Assembly: GCA_036267635.1 (NCBI GenBank)
Contig: DATAVR010000012.1
Coordinates: 46,013-110,012, forward strand
Source: JADGRB01 sp036267635
Lineage (GTDB): Bacteria; Myxococcota_A; Polyangia; Fen-1088
Length of the DNA stretch: 64,000 bases
Direction of reading: 5' to 3'
Part shown: piece after piece, positions 33,797-41,490 of the stretch
How positions within the stretch are numbered: the stretch's first letter is position 1
Layout: every line of letters begins with the position of its first letter
Program-made: the position numbers and the translations under genes
The notes under the pieces: generated by a model
Databases searched by the model: none
The model's input: the letters and a program-made list of their open reading frames with translations, nothing else
Told to the model about the DNA's origin: nothing

Positions 33797-35350
33797 GTGA
33801 GCACGACTGAGACCTCGCCCGTCGCGGAGCCTCCGCGGTTGGCAATGCAAGGCATCGGGAAGCGCTTTGCCGGCGTGACGGCGCTGCGCGATGTCTCGCT
33901 CTCCGCCCGGGGCGGCGAGGTGCTGGCGCTGATGGGGGAGAACGGCGCCGGCAAGAGCACGCTGATGAAGATCTTGGGCGGGGTTCAGCCCCCCGACGCG
34001 GGCGAGATCCGGATCGAAGGAAAGCCGGTCGTCATCGACGGTGTCCGATCGGCCAAGCGGCTGGGGATCGCGCTCATCCACCAGGAGCTGATGCTGGCGC
34101 CAAACCTCGACATCGCCGCCAACATCTTCCTCGGTACCGAGGGGACGCCGCTCTTGCTCTCCCCGCTGCCGCGGGCGGCGATGAACAAGAAGGCGACCGC
34201 GCTCCTGGCGCGGGTCGGGCTGGCTTTGCCGCCGACCAAGTCCGTCGGCCACCTGACCGTCGGACAGATGCAGATGGTGGAGATCGCGCGGGCGCTCTCG
34301 GCCGACGCCCGCATCCTGATCATGGACGAGCCGACGGCGTCGCTGTCGGCGAACGAGTCGGAGAAGCTGTTCGAGGTGATCCGCAAGCTGCGCGCGGACG
34401 GCGTCTGCATCATCTACATCTCGCACCGCATGGAAGAGGTCCAGCTGCTGGCCGACCGCGTGACCGTGCTGCGCGACGGCCGCTGGGCGGGCGACCTCGC
34501 GCGGGCCGAGGCGACCTCGGACAAGATCGTCGCTTTGATGGTCGGGCGCGAGCTGTCAGGCGCCTACTTCCCGGAGAAGAAAGACCGCACGGCGGGCGAA
34601 GTGGTCCTCGAGGTGAAGGACCTCGTCGTCCCGGGCGCACCGGCGGGCGTCAGCTTCGCCGCGCGTCGGGGCGAGATCCTCGGCTTTGCCGGCCTGGTCG
34701 GGGCGGGGCGCACCGAGCTGGTCACGACGATCTTCGGGGTCACGCCGGCGCGCGCGGGGACGATGCTCCTCGACGGTCAGCCGTTCGCGCCGAGGAGCCC
34801 GCGCGACGCCATCCGGCGCGGCGTCTACCTGGCGCCCGAGGATCGCAAGCACCACGGTCTGGTGCTGCCGATGTCGATCACCGAGAACACCACGCTCCCC
34901 GGTCTGCGGGCCTACAGCCGGTGGGGGCGGCTCGACGGCGCGGCCGAGCGCCGGGTGGCGGAGGCGGAGGTCGCGCGGCTCGGCACCCGGACGCCCAGCG
35001 TCCGCCAGAAGGTGGTGACCCTCTCGGGCGGCAACCAGCAGAAGGTGGTGCTCGGCAAATGGCTGGCGATGAGCCCGCGGGTGCTCATCCTCGACGAGCC
35101 GACCCGCGGAATCGACGTCGGCGCCCGGGCGGAGATCTACCGGCACGTCGCCAAGCTGGCGGCCGACGGGATCGCCGTCGTGGTGGTCAGCTCAGACATG
35201 GAAGAGGTGATTGGACTATGCGATCGGGTTGTCGTGATGCGTGAACGACGAATGACCGGCCTGCTCACCGGCAGTGAGATCACCCAGGCGCGCATCGGCG
35301 CGCTCATGACGGGCGCCAGGGCGGTTGCGACCGCCGAGGTGGCTTCGTGA
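33797..35350 (+). CDS. Sugar ABC transporter ATP-binding protein (RbsA/XylG type, two ABC domains)
   Basis: A 517-residue tandem ABC ATPase with GTG start. Domain 1: Walker A GENGAGKST, signature LTVGQMQMVEIARALS, Walker B ILIMDEPTASLS. Domain 2 (from about 270): degenerate Walker A GLVGAGRTEL, signature LSGGNQQKVVLGKWL, Walker B VLILDEPTRGID. This pattern, with an altered second Walker A, is typical for ribose, xylose and galactose importers. It overlaps the permease gene by GTGA. Confidence 0.92.
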   Translation: MSTTETSPVAEPPRLAMQGIGKRFAGVTALRDVSLSARGGEVLALMGENGAGKSTLMKILGGVQPPDAGEIRIEGKPVVIDGVRSAKRLGIALIHQELMLAPNLDIAANIFLGTEGTPLLLSPLPRAAMNKKATALLARVGLALPPTKSVGHLTVGQMQMVEIARALSADARILIMDEPTASLSANESEKLFEVIRKLRADGVCIIYISHRMEEVQLLADRVTVLRDGRWAGDLARAEATSDKIVALMVGRELSGAYFPEKKDRTAGEVVLEVKDLVVPGAPAGVSFAARRGEILGFAGLVGAGRTELVTTIFGVTPARAGTMLLDGQPFAPRSPRDAIRRGVYLAPEDRKHHGLVLPMSITENTTLPGLRAYSRWGRLDGAAERRVAEAEVARLGTRTPSVRQKVVTLSGGNQQKVVLGKWLAMSPRVLILDEPTRGIDVGARAEIYRHVAKLAADGIAVVVVSSDMEEVIGLCDRVVVMRERRMTGLLTGSEITQARIGALMTGARAVATAEVAS

Positions 35351-36405
35351 AGCGCGAGCTGGGGATGGGCTCGGCGCTGGTGGTGATCTGCCTGGCGCTC
35401 TTCATTTCAAACAGCGACTTTCTCGGCCAGTCGAACGCCGTCAACACGCTCCGCCAGATCTCGATGCTGGGGATCTACGCCATCGGCAGCGGCTTCGTGA
35501 TCATCGCGGGCGGGATCGATCTGTCGGTCGGCTCGGTGGTCGGATTGACGGGCGTCATCATCGCGCGCATCTCCTCGCAGGCGACGGGCGGCGGGGGGCA
35601 TTCGCTGGCGCTGGGGGTGGTGGTCGCGCTGGCGGTCGCTCTCTTGGTCGGCCTGCTGCAGGGGCTCCTCATTACGCGCCTCAACCTGCAGCCGTTCATC
35701 GTGACGCTGGCGGGGATGCTGCTCATTCGAGGCGTGTCGCAAACGGTGGTCCAGGGCGGGACGCTCAGCCTGGGGACTTCGCCGCTGCTCGGGCTGGCCA
35801 ACGGAGGGCTCTTCATGCGCGGCGGCGATCCGCTGCTGCCCTATCCCTTGCTGATCTTCCTGGGCGTGATCGCGGCGGGCGGCTACCTGCTCCACTCGAC
35901 GGTCCTCGGTCGTTACCTCTACGCGATCGGCGGCAACCGCGAGGCGGCGGCCTACTCGGGGATCCCGGTCAAGCGGATCGAGACGACCACCTACGTGATC
36001 TCGGCGGGCTTGGCCGGCGTGGCGGGCGTCTGCTACGCCGCCTACATCGGCCAGATGTCGCAGCAGGTCGGCGTGGCCTACGAGCTCTACGCCATCGCCG
36101 CGGTGGTGCTGGGCGGCTGCTCGCTGCGCGGCGGCGAGGGGACGGTGCTCGGCATCGTGATCGGCTCGGCGATGATGAAGGTCATCGACAACGGCATCAA
36201 CATGTTCCAGGTCCGTTACCAGGACGCCGACGGCGTGCCGCGGCTCTGGCGCCTCGACGCCAACTGGACCTTCATCATCGTCGGCTCGGTCATCCTGATC
36301 GCCGTGGTGCTCGATCAGGTCGTGCACGTCGTGCAGGGGAAGCAACGACTGCGCGTCGTCGAGCCGCCGCCGGCCGCCCCGACCCCCGCAGCCCCCGTCA
36401 GCTAG
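35347..36405 (+). CDS. Sugar ABC transporter permease (RbsC/XylH type)
   Basis: A 352-residue membrane protein with about ten helices and GTG start overlapping the ATPase stop. Family motifs are SGFVIIAGGIDLSVGSVVGL, LNLQPFIVTLAGMLLIRGV, YAIGGNREAAAYSGIPV and AAVVLGGCSLRGGEGTVLG. It is a little longer than RbsC because of an extra loop near 290-310 and a Pro-rich tail. It completes a three-gene importer with the lipoprotein and ATPase upstream. Its stop shares the palindrome CTAG with the stop of the convergent lipoprotein gene. Confidence 0.92.
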   Translation: MKRELGMGSALVVICLALFISNSDFLGQSNAVNTLRQISMLGIYAIGSGFVIIAGGIDLSVGSVVGLTGVIIARISSQATGGGGHSLALGVVVALAVALLVGLLQGLLITRLNLQPFIVTLAGMLLIRGVSQTVVQGGTLSLGTSPLLGLANGGLFMRGGDPLLPYPLLIFLGVIAAGGYLLHSTVLGRYLYAIGGNREAAAYSGIPVKRIETTTYVISAGLAGVAGVCYAAYIGQMSQQVGVAYELYAIAAVVLGGCSLRGGEGTVLGIVIGSAMMKVIDNGINMFQVRYQDADGVPRLWRLDANWTFIIVGSVILIAVVLDQVVHVVQGKQRLRVVEPPPAAPTPAAPVS

Positions 36406-36929
36406 ATCGGTCCGAAGCCGGCGTCCGTCGGAACGCAGGCCCCGCCGTCGGCGCTGCACGCGCAGGTGGTCGCGCCGAGGCAGGTGTCGGCGAACTCGCC
36501 CGCCCGCAAGATGTAGCCCTGCACGCTGGGATCCGTGGGGCAGGTGAGCAGCGCGGTGTCGGTCCCTTCCTGCACGCCGACCAGATGTCCCGACTGGTCG
36601 AAGACCGAGCGGGACGGACCGCCGACCGTCCCGACCGAGTACTCGACGAGACCGCAGCCGGTGGTGACCACCTCATCACCGCCGAGGCTGCAGTTGGTCG
36701 GATACGGCTGCGTGCAGTCGTGGTGCGCGCAGAAACAGTCGAAGGAGATCGTCAGCGTCGTCCCGTCTGACTGGCAGCCGCAGGCAGCCGGATCGGCCAC
36801 CAGGTGGTCGGCGCCGGCGTCACCCGACTTGAGCGAGTCGCCGGAGCATCCCCCCACACCCACCAGCGCCAACGTTACAAACTGAACCATCGAACGTAAG
36901 CAAAATTTAAGCATGCCAAAATGTACCAT
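36402..36929 (-). CDS. Small Cys-rich lipoprotein, unknown function
   Basis: Up to 175 residues. Starts at 36929, 36914 (MLKF) or 36890 all keep a lipoprotein signal ending VTLALVGVGGC. The mature part has over ten cysteines in patterns such as CGCQSDG, CFCAHHDC and CACSADGG, suggesting several disulphides and an extracytoplasmic location. It lies 49 bp after the MalG-like permease on the same strand, so it may be the fourth gene of that transporter operon. The first 40 bp of the gene and its upstream are AT-rich. I do not recognise the family. Confidence 0.65.
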   Translation of the reverse strand: MVHFGMLKFCLRSMVQFVTLALVGVGGCSGDSLKSGDAGADHLVADPAACGCQSDGTTLTISFDCFCAHHDCTQPYPTNCSLGGDEVVTTGCGLVEYSVGTVGGPSRSVFDQSGHLVGVQEGTDTALLTCPTDPSVQGYILRAGEFADTCLGATTCACSADGGACVPTDAGFGPI

Positions 36930-36978
36930 TATCTGTAAGCGGCATCACGCTTGGCCCTGTCGGCGGGCGCGGGGGCAG

Positions 36979-37917
36979 TTAGCCTTTCACGGCACCCGAG
37001 GTGAGCCCGCTGATGAACTCCTTCTGCAAGGCGAGGAAAAGAATCGCGGGGGGAAGCATGGCCAGCGCGGTGCCGGCCAGGAAGACGCCGTAGTCGAGCT
37101 TGTACTGGTTCAAGTAGAGCTGGAGGACCACCGGCAGGGTCAGCTTGTCCTGGCTGTGCAGGAAGATGTTGGGGGCGAAGAAGGCGTTCCAGAACGAGAG
37201 GAAGCTGACCAGGCAGAAGGCGGCGGCCATCGGGCGGACGAGGGGCATGACCAGGCGGAAGTAGATCCCGAATTCGCTGCAGCCGTCGATGCGGCCGGCG
37301 TCGATCAGCTCGTCGGGGATCGCCATGCAGGCCTGACGAAAAAGGAAGATTCCGTAGGCGCTGACCATCCAGGGGAGCAGCAGGCCCCAGAGCGAGTCGA
37401 CCATCCCGAGGTCGACCGCCATCTTGTAGAGCGGCGCCAGCAGCAGCACCTGCGGGATCATCATCGAGCCGAGCATGAAGAGCATGAGCGCGTTCTTGCC
37501 GCGAAAGCGGTACTTGGCGAGCGCGTAGCCGGCCAGCGACGACAGGACCAGCTGGCAGGTCGTCCCGACGGTGGCGTAGAGGACGGAGTTGAGCACGTAG
37601 CGCGGAAAGTGAATGAGGCCGTGCATCGTTTCATGACCGCGCAGAAGCTCGCGGAAGTTGTCGAGGTTCATCGTGGCGTGCGACCACTTCGGCGGCGGCG
37701 GGAAGAACAGGTACTCGTTGAGGACCGTGCGGTCCTTGAAGATCGCCGCCGCCAGCCAGACGAACGGGCCGAGCACCGTGGTGCAGGCGAGGCCGAGGAG
37801 CGCGGTGCGCCCGAAGCGGAGCGCCCGCGCCCGACGCGCCACGGAGCCGACCGAGGCCGCCAGCAGCGCCACGAAGGTCGCGGCGAGGACGAAGAGGACG
37901 ATGCGGGGGGCGTTCAA
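36979..37917 (-). CDS. Carbohydrate ABC transporter permease (MalG-like)
   Basis: A 312-residue permease with six helices. The EAA coupling loop reads DAGRIDGCSEFGIYFRLVMP near 205, and LPWMVSAYGIFLFRQACMAIPDEL precedes it in two parts. The C-terminus LQKEFISGLTSGAVKG is the standard end of the family. It lies 8 bp after the MalF-like gene. The N-terminal extension of about 30 residues before the first helix pair is slightly longer than usual. Confidence 0.92.
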   Translation of the reverse strand: MNAPRIVLFVLAATFVALLAASVGSVARRARALRFGRTALLGLACTTVLGPFVWLAAAIFKDRTVLNEYLFFPPPPKWSHATMNLDNFRELLRGHETMHGLIHFPRYVLNSVLYATVGTTCQLVLSSLAGYALAKYRFRGKNALMLFMLGSMMIPQVLLLAPLYKMAVDLGMVDSLWGLLLPWMVSAYGIFLFRQACMAIPDELIDAGRIDGCSEFGIYFRLVMPLVRPMAAAFCLVSFLSFWNAFFAPNIFLHSQDKLTLPVVLQLYLNQYKLDYGVFLAGTALAMLPPAILFLALQKEFISGLTSGAVKG

Positions 37918-37925
37918 GGTTCTCC

Positions 37926-38852
37926 TCAGTCCTCGGCGATCCGCGAGACCCGGATCTGGATCAGGCTGACGGTGAAGATGATGAGCGCGACGATCCAGCC
38001 GACCGCCGAGCCGAGCCCGAGATCGCCCGAGCGAAACGCCACCTCGTTGAGATAGGTGATGAGCGTCAGCCCCGAGTTGTTGGGGCCGAAGCCGGGCGGG
38101 TTGGTGTCGGCCAAGAGCGCCAGCGGCAGCTCGAAGATCTGGTAGGAGCCGATCACGCTCATGACGGTGACGAAGACGACCACCGGGCGCATCGACGGCA
38201 ACGTCACGTGCCAGAACAGTTTCCAGCCGCTGGCGCCGTCGATCCGCGCCGCGTCCTCCAGATCCTTGTCCACCGCCTGCAGCGCCGCCAGGAAGTAGAT
38301 CATGTTGAGACCGACCCAGAGCCAGAGTGAGGTCAGGATGATCGCCGGCATGACCAGGCGCGGGTCTCCCAGCCAGCGCTCCTCGAGGCCCCAGTGAAAC
38401 AGCGCCTGGACGGTCTTGTTGATGAGCCCGTAGCGCGGCACGAACAGCACCGAGAAGAGAATCCCCACGAAGATCTGCCCGACCAGATTGGGCGAGAACA
38501 GAATCAGCCGGAGGATCGCTTTCGTTCGCTTGCCACCGCCGTTGAGCAGCACCGCCAGCCCCATCGCCAGCGGGAGCTGGACGAAGACCGAGGCCAGCGC
38601 GAACAGCGTGGTGTTCCCGAGCGCGGTGTGGAAGGTCCGGTCGTGGAGAAGAAAGCGAAAGTTCGCCAGCCCGACGAAGACCCGCCCGCGGGGGCCGTTG
38701 GTCTCGTAGAAGGCCAGCACGATGGCGTTCACGAACGGCACCAGGAAGAAGACCCCCGTCAGCAGCAGATAGGGCGAGAGGAAGAGGTAGGGCCAGGCGC
38801 CTGGCTTGCTGCCGGATTTGGCGCCCGGCTTGGTCCCGCGGGTCGCGGCCAC
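37926..38852 (-). CDS. Carbohydrate ABC transporter permease (MalF-like)
   Basis: A 308-residue permease. A short basic N-terminus (GTKPGAKSGSKPG) precedes YLFLSPYLLLTGVFFLVPF. The EAA loop reads ARIDGASGWKLFWHVTLP near 205, followed by RPVVVFVTVMSVIGSYQIF. It lies 2 bp after the solute-binding protein and 8 bp before the MalG-like gene, forming a standard importer core with them. Confidence 0.92.
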   Translation of the reverse strand: MAATRGTKPGAKSGSKPGAWPYLFLSPYLLLTGVFFLVPFVNAIVLAFYETNGPRGRVFVGLANFRFLLHDRTFHTALGNTTLFALASVFVQLPLAMGLAVLLNGGGKRTKAILRLILFSPNLVGQIFVGILFSVLFVPRYGLINKTVQALFHWGLEERWLGDPRLVMPAIILTSLWLWVGLNMIYFLAALQAVDKDLEDAARIDGASGWKLFWHVTLPSMRPVVVFVTVMSVIGSYQIFELPLALLADTNPPGFGPNNSGLTLITYLNEVAFRSGDLGLGSAVGWIVALIIFTVSLIQIRVSRIAED

Positions 38853-38854
38853 GG

Positions 38855-40219
38855 TCAGCCCGCCTCCGTCAGCGTGCGGGTCCGGTCGGCCATCCGGCGG
38901 ACGTCGTCGGCCGCGCGCGAAAGCTCGCTCCGGATCGTCTCCAGTAAGCCCGCTTCGCCGTCGCGGCGGTACTTCGTCACGCAGCGGCTGTAGGCTTCGT
39001 TCAGCTTGGCCCGCGCCACGGCGTCGACGGGGCTCGAGTAGACCGGCGGCGTGTCGGGCGCGAGCGCGGTGTACATCCGCCCGATCCGCTGGCCGCCATA
39101 GTAGGGGTTGGGCGCGTCCAGCTCCGGCCGCGTCCAGGCATCCTTCAGCACTGGCACCAGGTTCGTCTCGGCGAAGTGCTCGCCCAGGCTGGCCGGATCG
39201 AAGTAGAGGTACTTGGCCAGCTCCCAGGCCAGCTCCGGGTGCTTGCTCGCCTTCATCATCATGAGCCCGGTGCCGCCCCAGACCGAGGTCCGGCGCTCGC
39301 CCGGCGCCCAGGCCGGCAGCGGCATGAGGGCCATCTTGCCGCGGAGCCAGGGCTCCTCTTCCTCGAACTGGAAGCTGCGCCAGTCGGGGGTGATGAAGAA
39401 CAGCACCAGGCCGTCGGTCATCGCCTTGGCGGTCGATTGCCCCCAGCCGGCGTCGGTGGCGATCTTGCGCGGCCCCTCGCTCTGCCGCAGGTACCAGAGG
39501 ATCGTCTGGGCGACGATCTCGCTGTCGAAGGCGACGTTCCCCTGGGGGTCGAACAGCGCGCCGCCGCGCTGGAACAGCAGCGTCGTCAGCCCCCAGTCGC
39601 CGTCGGCGCGCAGGTCGAGCATGTAGCGGTCGATGACGCCGTCGCCGTCGAGATCGCGCGTCGCCCGCTGGCCGGCGGCGACGAACTTGTCCCAGGTGTC
39701 GAGGGTGGCGACGTCGATCCCCGCCGCCGCGACCAGATCGCGCCGGTAGGCGAGCATCACCGGGTGGACGTCGTGCGGCAGCGCGTAGACGCGCCCCTCT
39801 GCAGACCAGAGGCTGAAGCGCGAGGGCACCAATCGATCGTAGAGCCCGTCGGCGTGCAGCCGGTCGGTCAGGTCGTATAGCCCGATGTCGCGCACGGGGC
39901 CACGGGTGAAGAACCCCAACGATCCCTCGAACACCTCGGCCAGGTCGGGGACCTCGGTGCCGGCCAGCATGGCGTTCTGCAGCCGACTGCGCAGCGGCGT
40001 CCAGTTGGTGAACTCCACCTGCACCGTCACGCCGTGCGCGCGCTCGAACGCCGGCACCGCCCGGCGATAGGCGTCGTAGTGGGACTGGGTGAAGGTCACC
40101 AGCACGAGGTCGGGGCGGGGCGCCTGGAGGCCGCGGGTCGCCGCCCAGGTCACCGTCGAAACGAGCGCGGCGACCGCGATCCAGAACGGAGCGCGGCCGT
40201 AGGGGAATCGTGAGAACAT
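38855..40219 (-). CDS. Extracellular solute-binding protein, family 1 (MalE-like)
   Basis: A 454-residue protein. The start at 40219 gives MFSRFPYGRAPFWIAVAALVS, an uncleaved anchor or long signal, then the type II binding fold: LVLVTFTQSHYDAYRRAVPAF, VPDLAEVFEGSLGFF, YALPHDVHPVMLAYRRDL, GGTGLMMMKASKHPELAWEL. Calcium-like DLDGDGVIDRY near 175 resembles an EF-hand loop seen in some binding proteins. The ligand is probably an oligosaccharide. It is first in the operon with the two permeases; the ATPase is encoded divergently 66 bp away. Confidence 0.88.
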   Translation of the reverse strand: MFSRFPYGRAPFWIAVAALVSTVTWAATRGLQAPRPDLVLVTFTQSHYDAYRRAVPAFERAHGVTVQVEFTNWTPLRSRLQNAMLAGTEVPDLAEVFEGSLGFFTRGPVRDIGLYDLTDRLHADGLYDRLVPSRFSLWSAEGRVYALPHDVHPVMLAYRRDLVAAAGIDVATLDTWDKFVAAGQRATRDLDGDGVIDRYMLDLRADGDWGLTTLLFQRGGALFDPQGNVAFDSEIVAQTILWYLRQSEGPRKIATDAGWGQSTAKAMTDGLVLFFITPDWRSFQFEEEEPWLRGKMALMPLPAWAPGERRTSVWGGTGLMMMKASKHPELAWELAKYLYFDPASLGEHFAETNLVPVLKDAWTRPELDAPNPYYGGQRIGRMYTALAPDTPPVYSSPVDAVARAKLNEAYSRCVTKYRRDGEAGLLETIRSELSRAADDVRRMADRTRTLTEAG

Positions 40220-40243
40220 CCTGCCGCCGCCGACTCTAACGCG

Positions 40244-40265
40244 ACTTCGAGGCCAACTTCGAGGC
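40244..40265. repeat. Direct repeat ACTTCGAGGC in a divergent promoter region
   Basis: Two exact 10-bp copies, at 40244-40253 and 40256-40265, 12 bp apart, lie in the 66-bp gap between the divergent solute-binding-protein and ATPase genes. It could be a regulator site for both directions or a chance duplication. Confidence 0.4.
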
Positions 40266-40285
40266 GTTGCGTCGGCGTCCCCGCA

Positions 40286-41431
40286 ATGGCACGCGTCCAA
40301 CTGGAGCACGTCGACAAGATCTACGACGGAGGGGCGAAGATCGTCTCCGACGTCAGCCTCGACGTCGCCGACCGCGAGCTCCTGGTCCTGGTGGGGCCGT
40401 CGGGCTGCGGGAAGTCGACGACGCTGCGGATGATCGCCGGGCTCGAGTCGGTCACGTCCGGGACGATCTCGATCGACGGCCGCGTGGTCAACGACGTGCC
40501 GCCCAAGGATCGCGACATCGCCATGGTCTTCCAGAGCTACGCGCTCTACCCGCACATGACGGTGTACGAGAACATGGCCTTCGGTCTGGTGATGCGGAAG
40601 ACGCCCAAGGCCGACGTCGAGGCGAGCGTGCGCCGCGCGGCCGGCATCCTGGGGATCACCCACCTCCTCGATCGGCGGCCGAAGGCGCTGTCGGGCGGAC
40701 AGCGCCAGCGGGTGGCGCTCGGGCGCGCCATTGTCCGGGCGCCGAAGTGCTTCCTGTTCGACGAGCCGCTGTCGAACCTCGACGCCAAGCTGCGGGTCGA
40801 GATGCGCGCCGAGCTCAAACGCCTGCACCTCGAGCTCGGCAGCACGGTCGTCTACGTGACGCACGATCAGGAAGAGGCGATCACGCTCGGCGATCGGGTG
40901 GTGGTGATGAACGACGGCATCATCCAGCAGTGCGCGCCGGCGCTGGAGATCTACCGCCGCCCGGCCAACCGCTTCGTGGCCGGATTTCTCGGCAGCCCGC
41001 CGATGAACTTCCTCGAGGGGAGACTGGTCGACGACAACGGCCGGCTGTTCTTCGTCACCGGCGACGGGCCAGCCGGCGCCGAGGCGCGGCTGCCGGTTCC
41101 GCCCTGGGCCGCGGCGGGGCTGCGGGCCGCGGTCGGTGGTCCGGTGGTGCTCGGCGTGCGACCGGAGGCGCTGGCGGTCAAGCCGCACGCGCGGTTCGAG
41201 ACGACCGACAACGGGATGGCGATGAAGGTCTGGTTGGTGCAGCCGCTCGGCGACCGGGCCGACGTCTACTTCTCCACGCCGCACCACCCGCGCATCGTCG
41301 CCCAGATGGACGCGGCGTCCGCCCTCGGCGTCGGCGAGACGGTGGTGGTCTACGTCGACCCGGCGCGGGTCCACTTCTTCGCGGCCGGTGACAGCGGGCG
41401 CAGCCTGGTCGACAAGCCGGCGGCGGGTTGA
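40286..41431 (+). CDS. Sugar ABC transporter ATP-binding protein (MalK/UgpC/MsmK type)
   Basis: A 381-residue ATPase. Walker A GPSGCGKST, Q-loop FQSYALYPHMTVYENMAFGL, signature LSGGQRQRVALGRAI, Walker B CFLFDEPLSNLD, H-loop VYVTHDQEEA, then the C-terminal regulatory OB/TOBE region from about 235 (PMNFLEGRL, VLGVRPEAL). It serves the divergently encoded MalEFG-like importer. MsmK-like ATPases can also energise several importers. Confidence 0.92.
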   Translation: MARVQLEHVDKIYDGGAKIVSDVSLDVADRELLVLVGPSGCGKSTTLRMIAGLESVTSGTISIDGRVVNDVPPKDRDIAMVFQSYALYPHMTVYENMAFGLVMRKTPKADVEASVRRAAGILGITHLLDRRPKALSGGQRQRVALGRAIVRAPKCFLFDEPLSNLDAKLRVEMRAELKRLHLELGSTVVYVTHDQEEAITLGDRVVVMNDGIIQQCAPALEIYRRPANRFVAGFLGSPPMNFLEGRLVDDNGRLFFVTGDGPAGAEARLPVPPWAAAGLRAAVGGPVVLGVRPEALAVKPHARFETTDNGMAMKVWLVQPLGDRADVYFSTPHHPRIVAQMDAASALGVGETVVVYVDPARVHFFAAGDSGRSLVDKPAAG

Positions 41432-41490
41432 GGCTCGGCGACTTGGGAAGAACCGTGACGTGATATCGTTTTGGGCCTAGGAGCTGGAAA

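Noticed and set aside
38855..41374. Long minus-strand frame extending the solute-binding protein to 41374
   Set aside because: The extension is antisense to the MalK-type ATPase gene and is Arg-rich; ATG at 40219 gives a normal signal or anchor.
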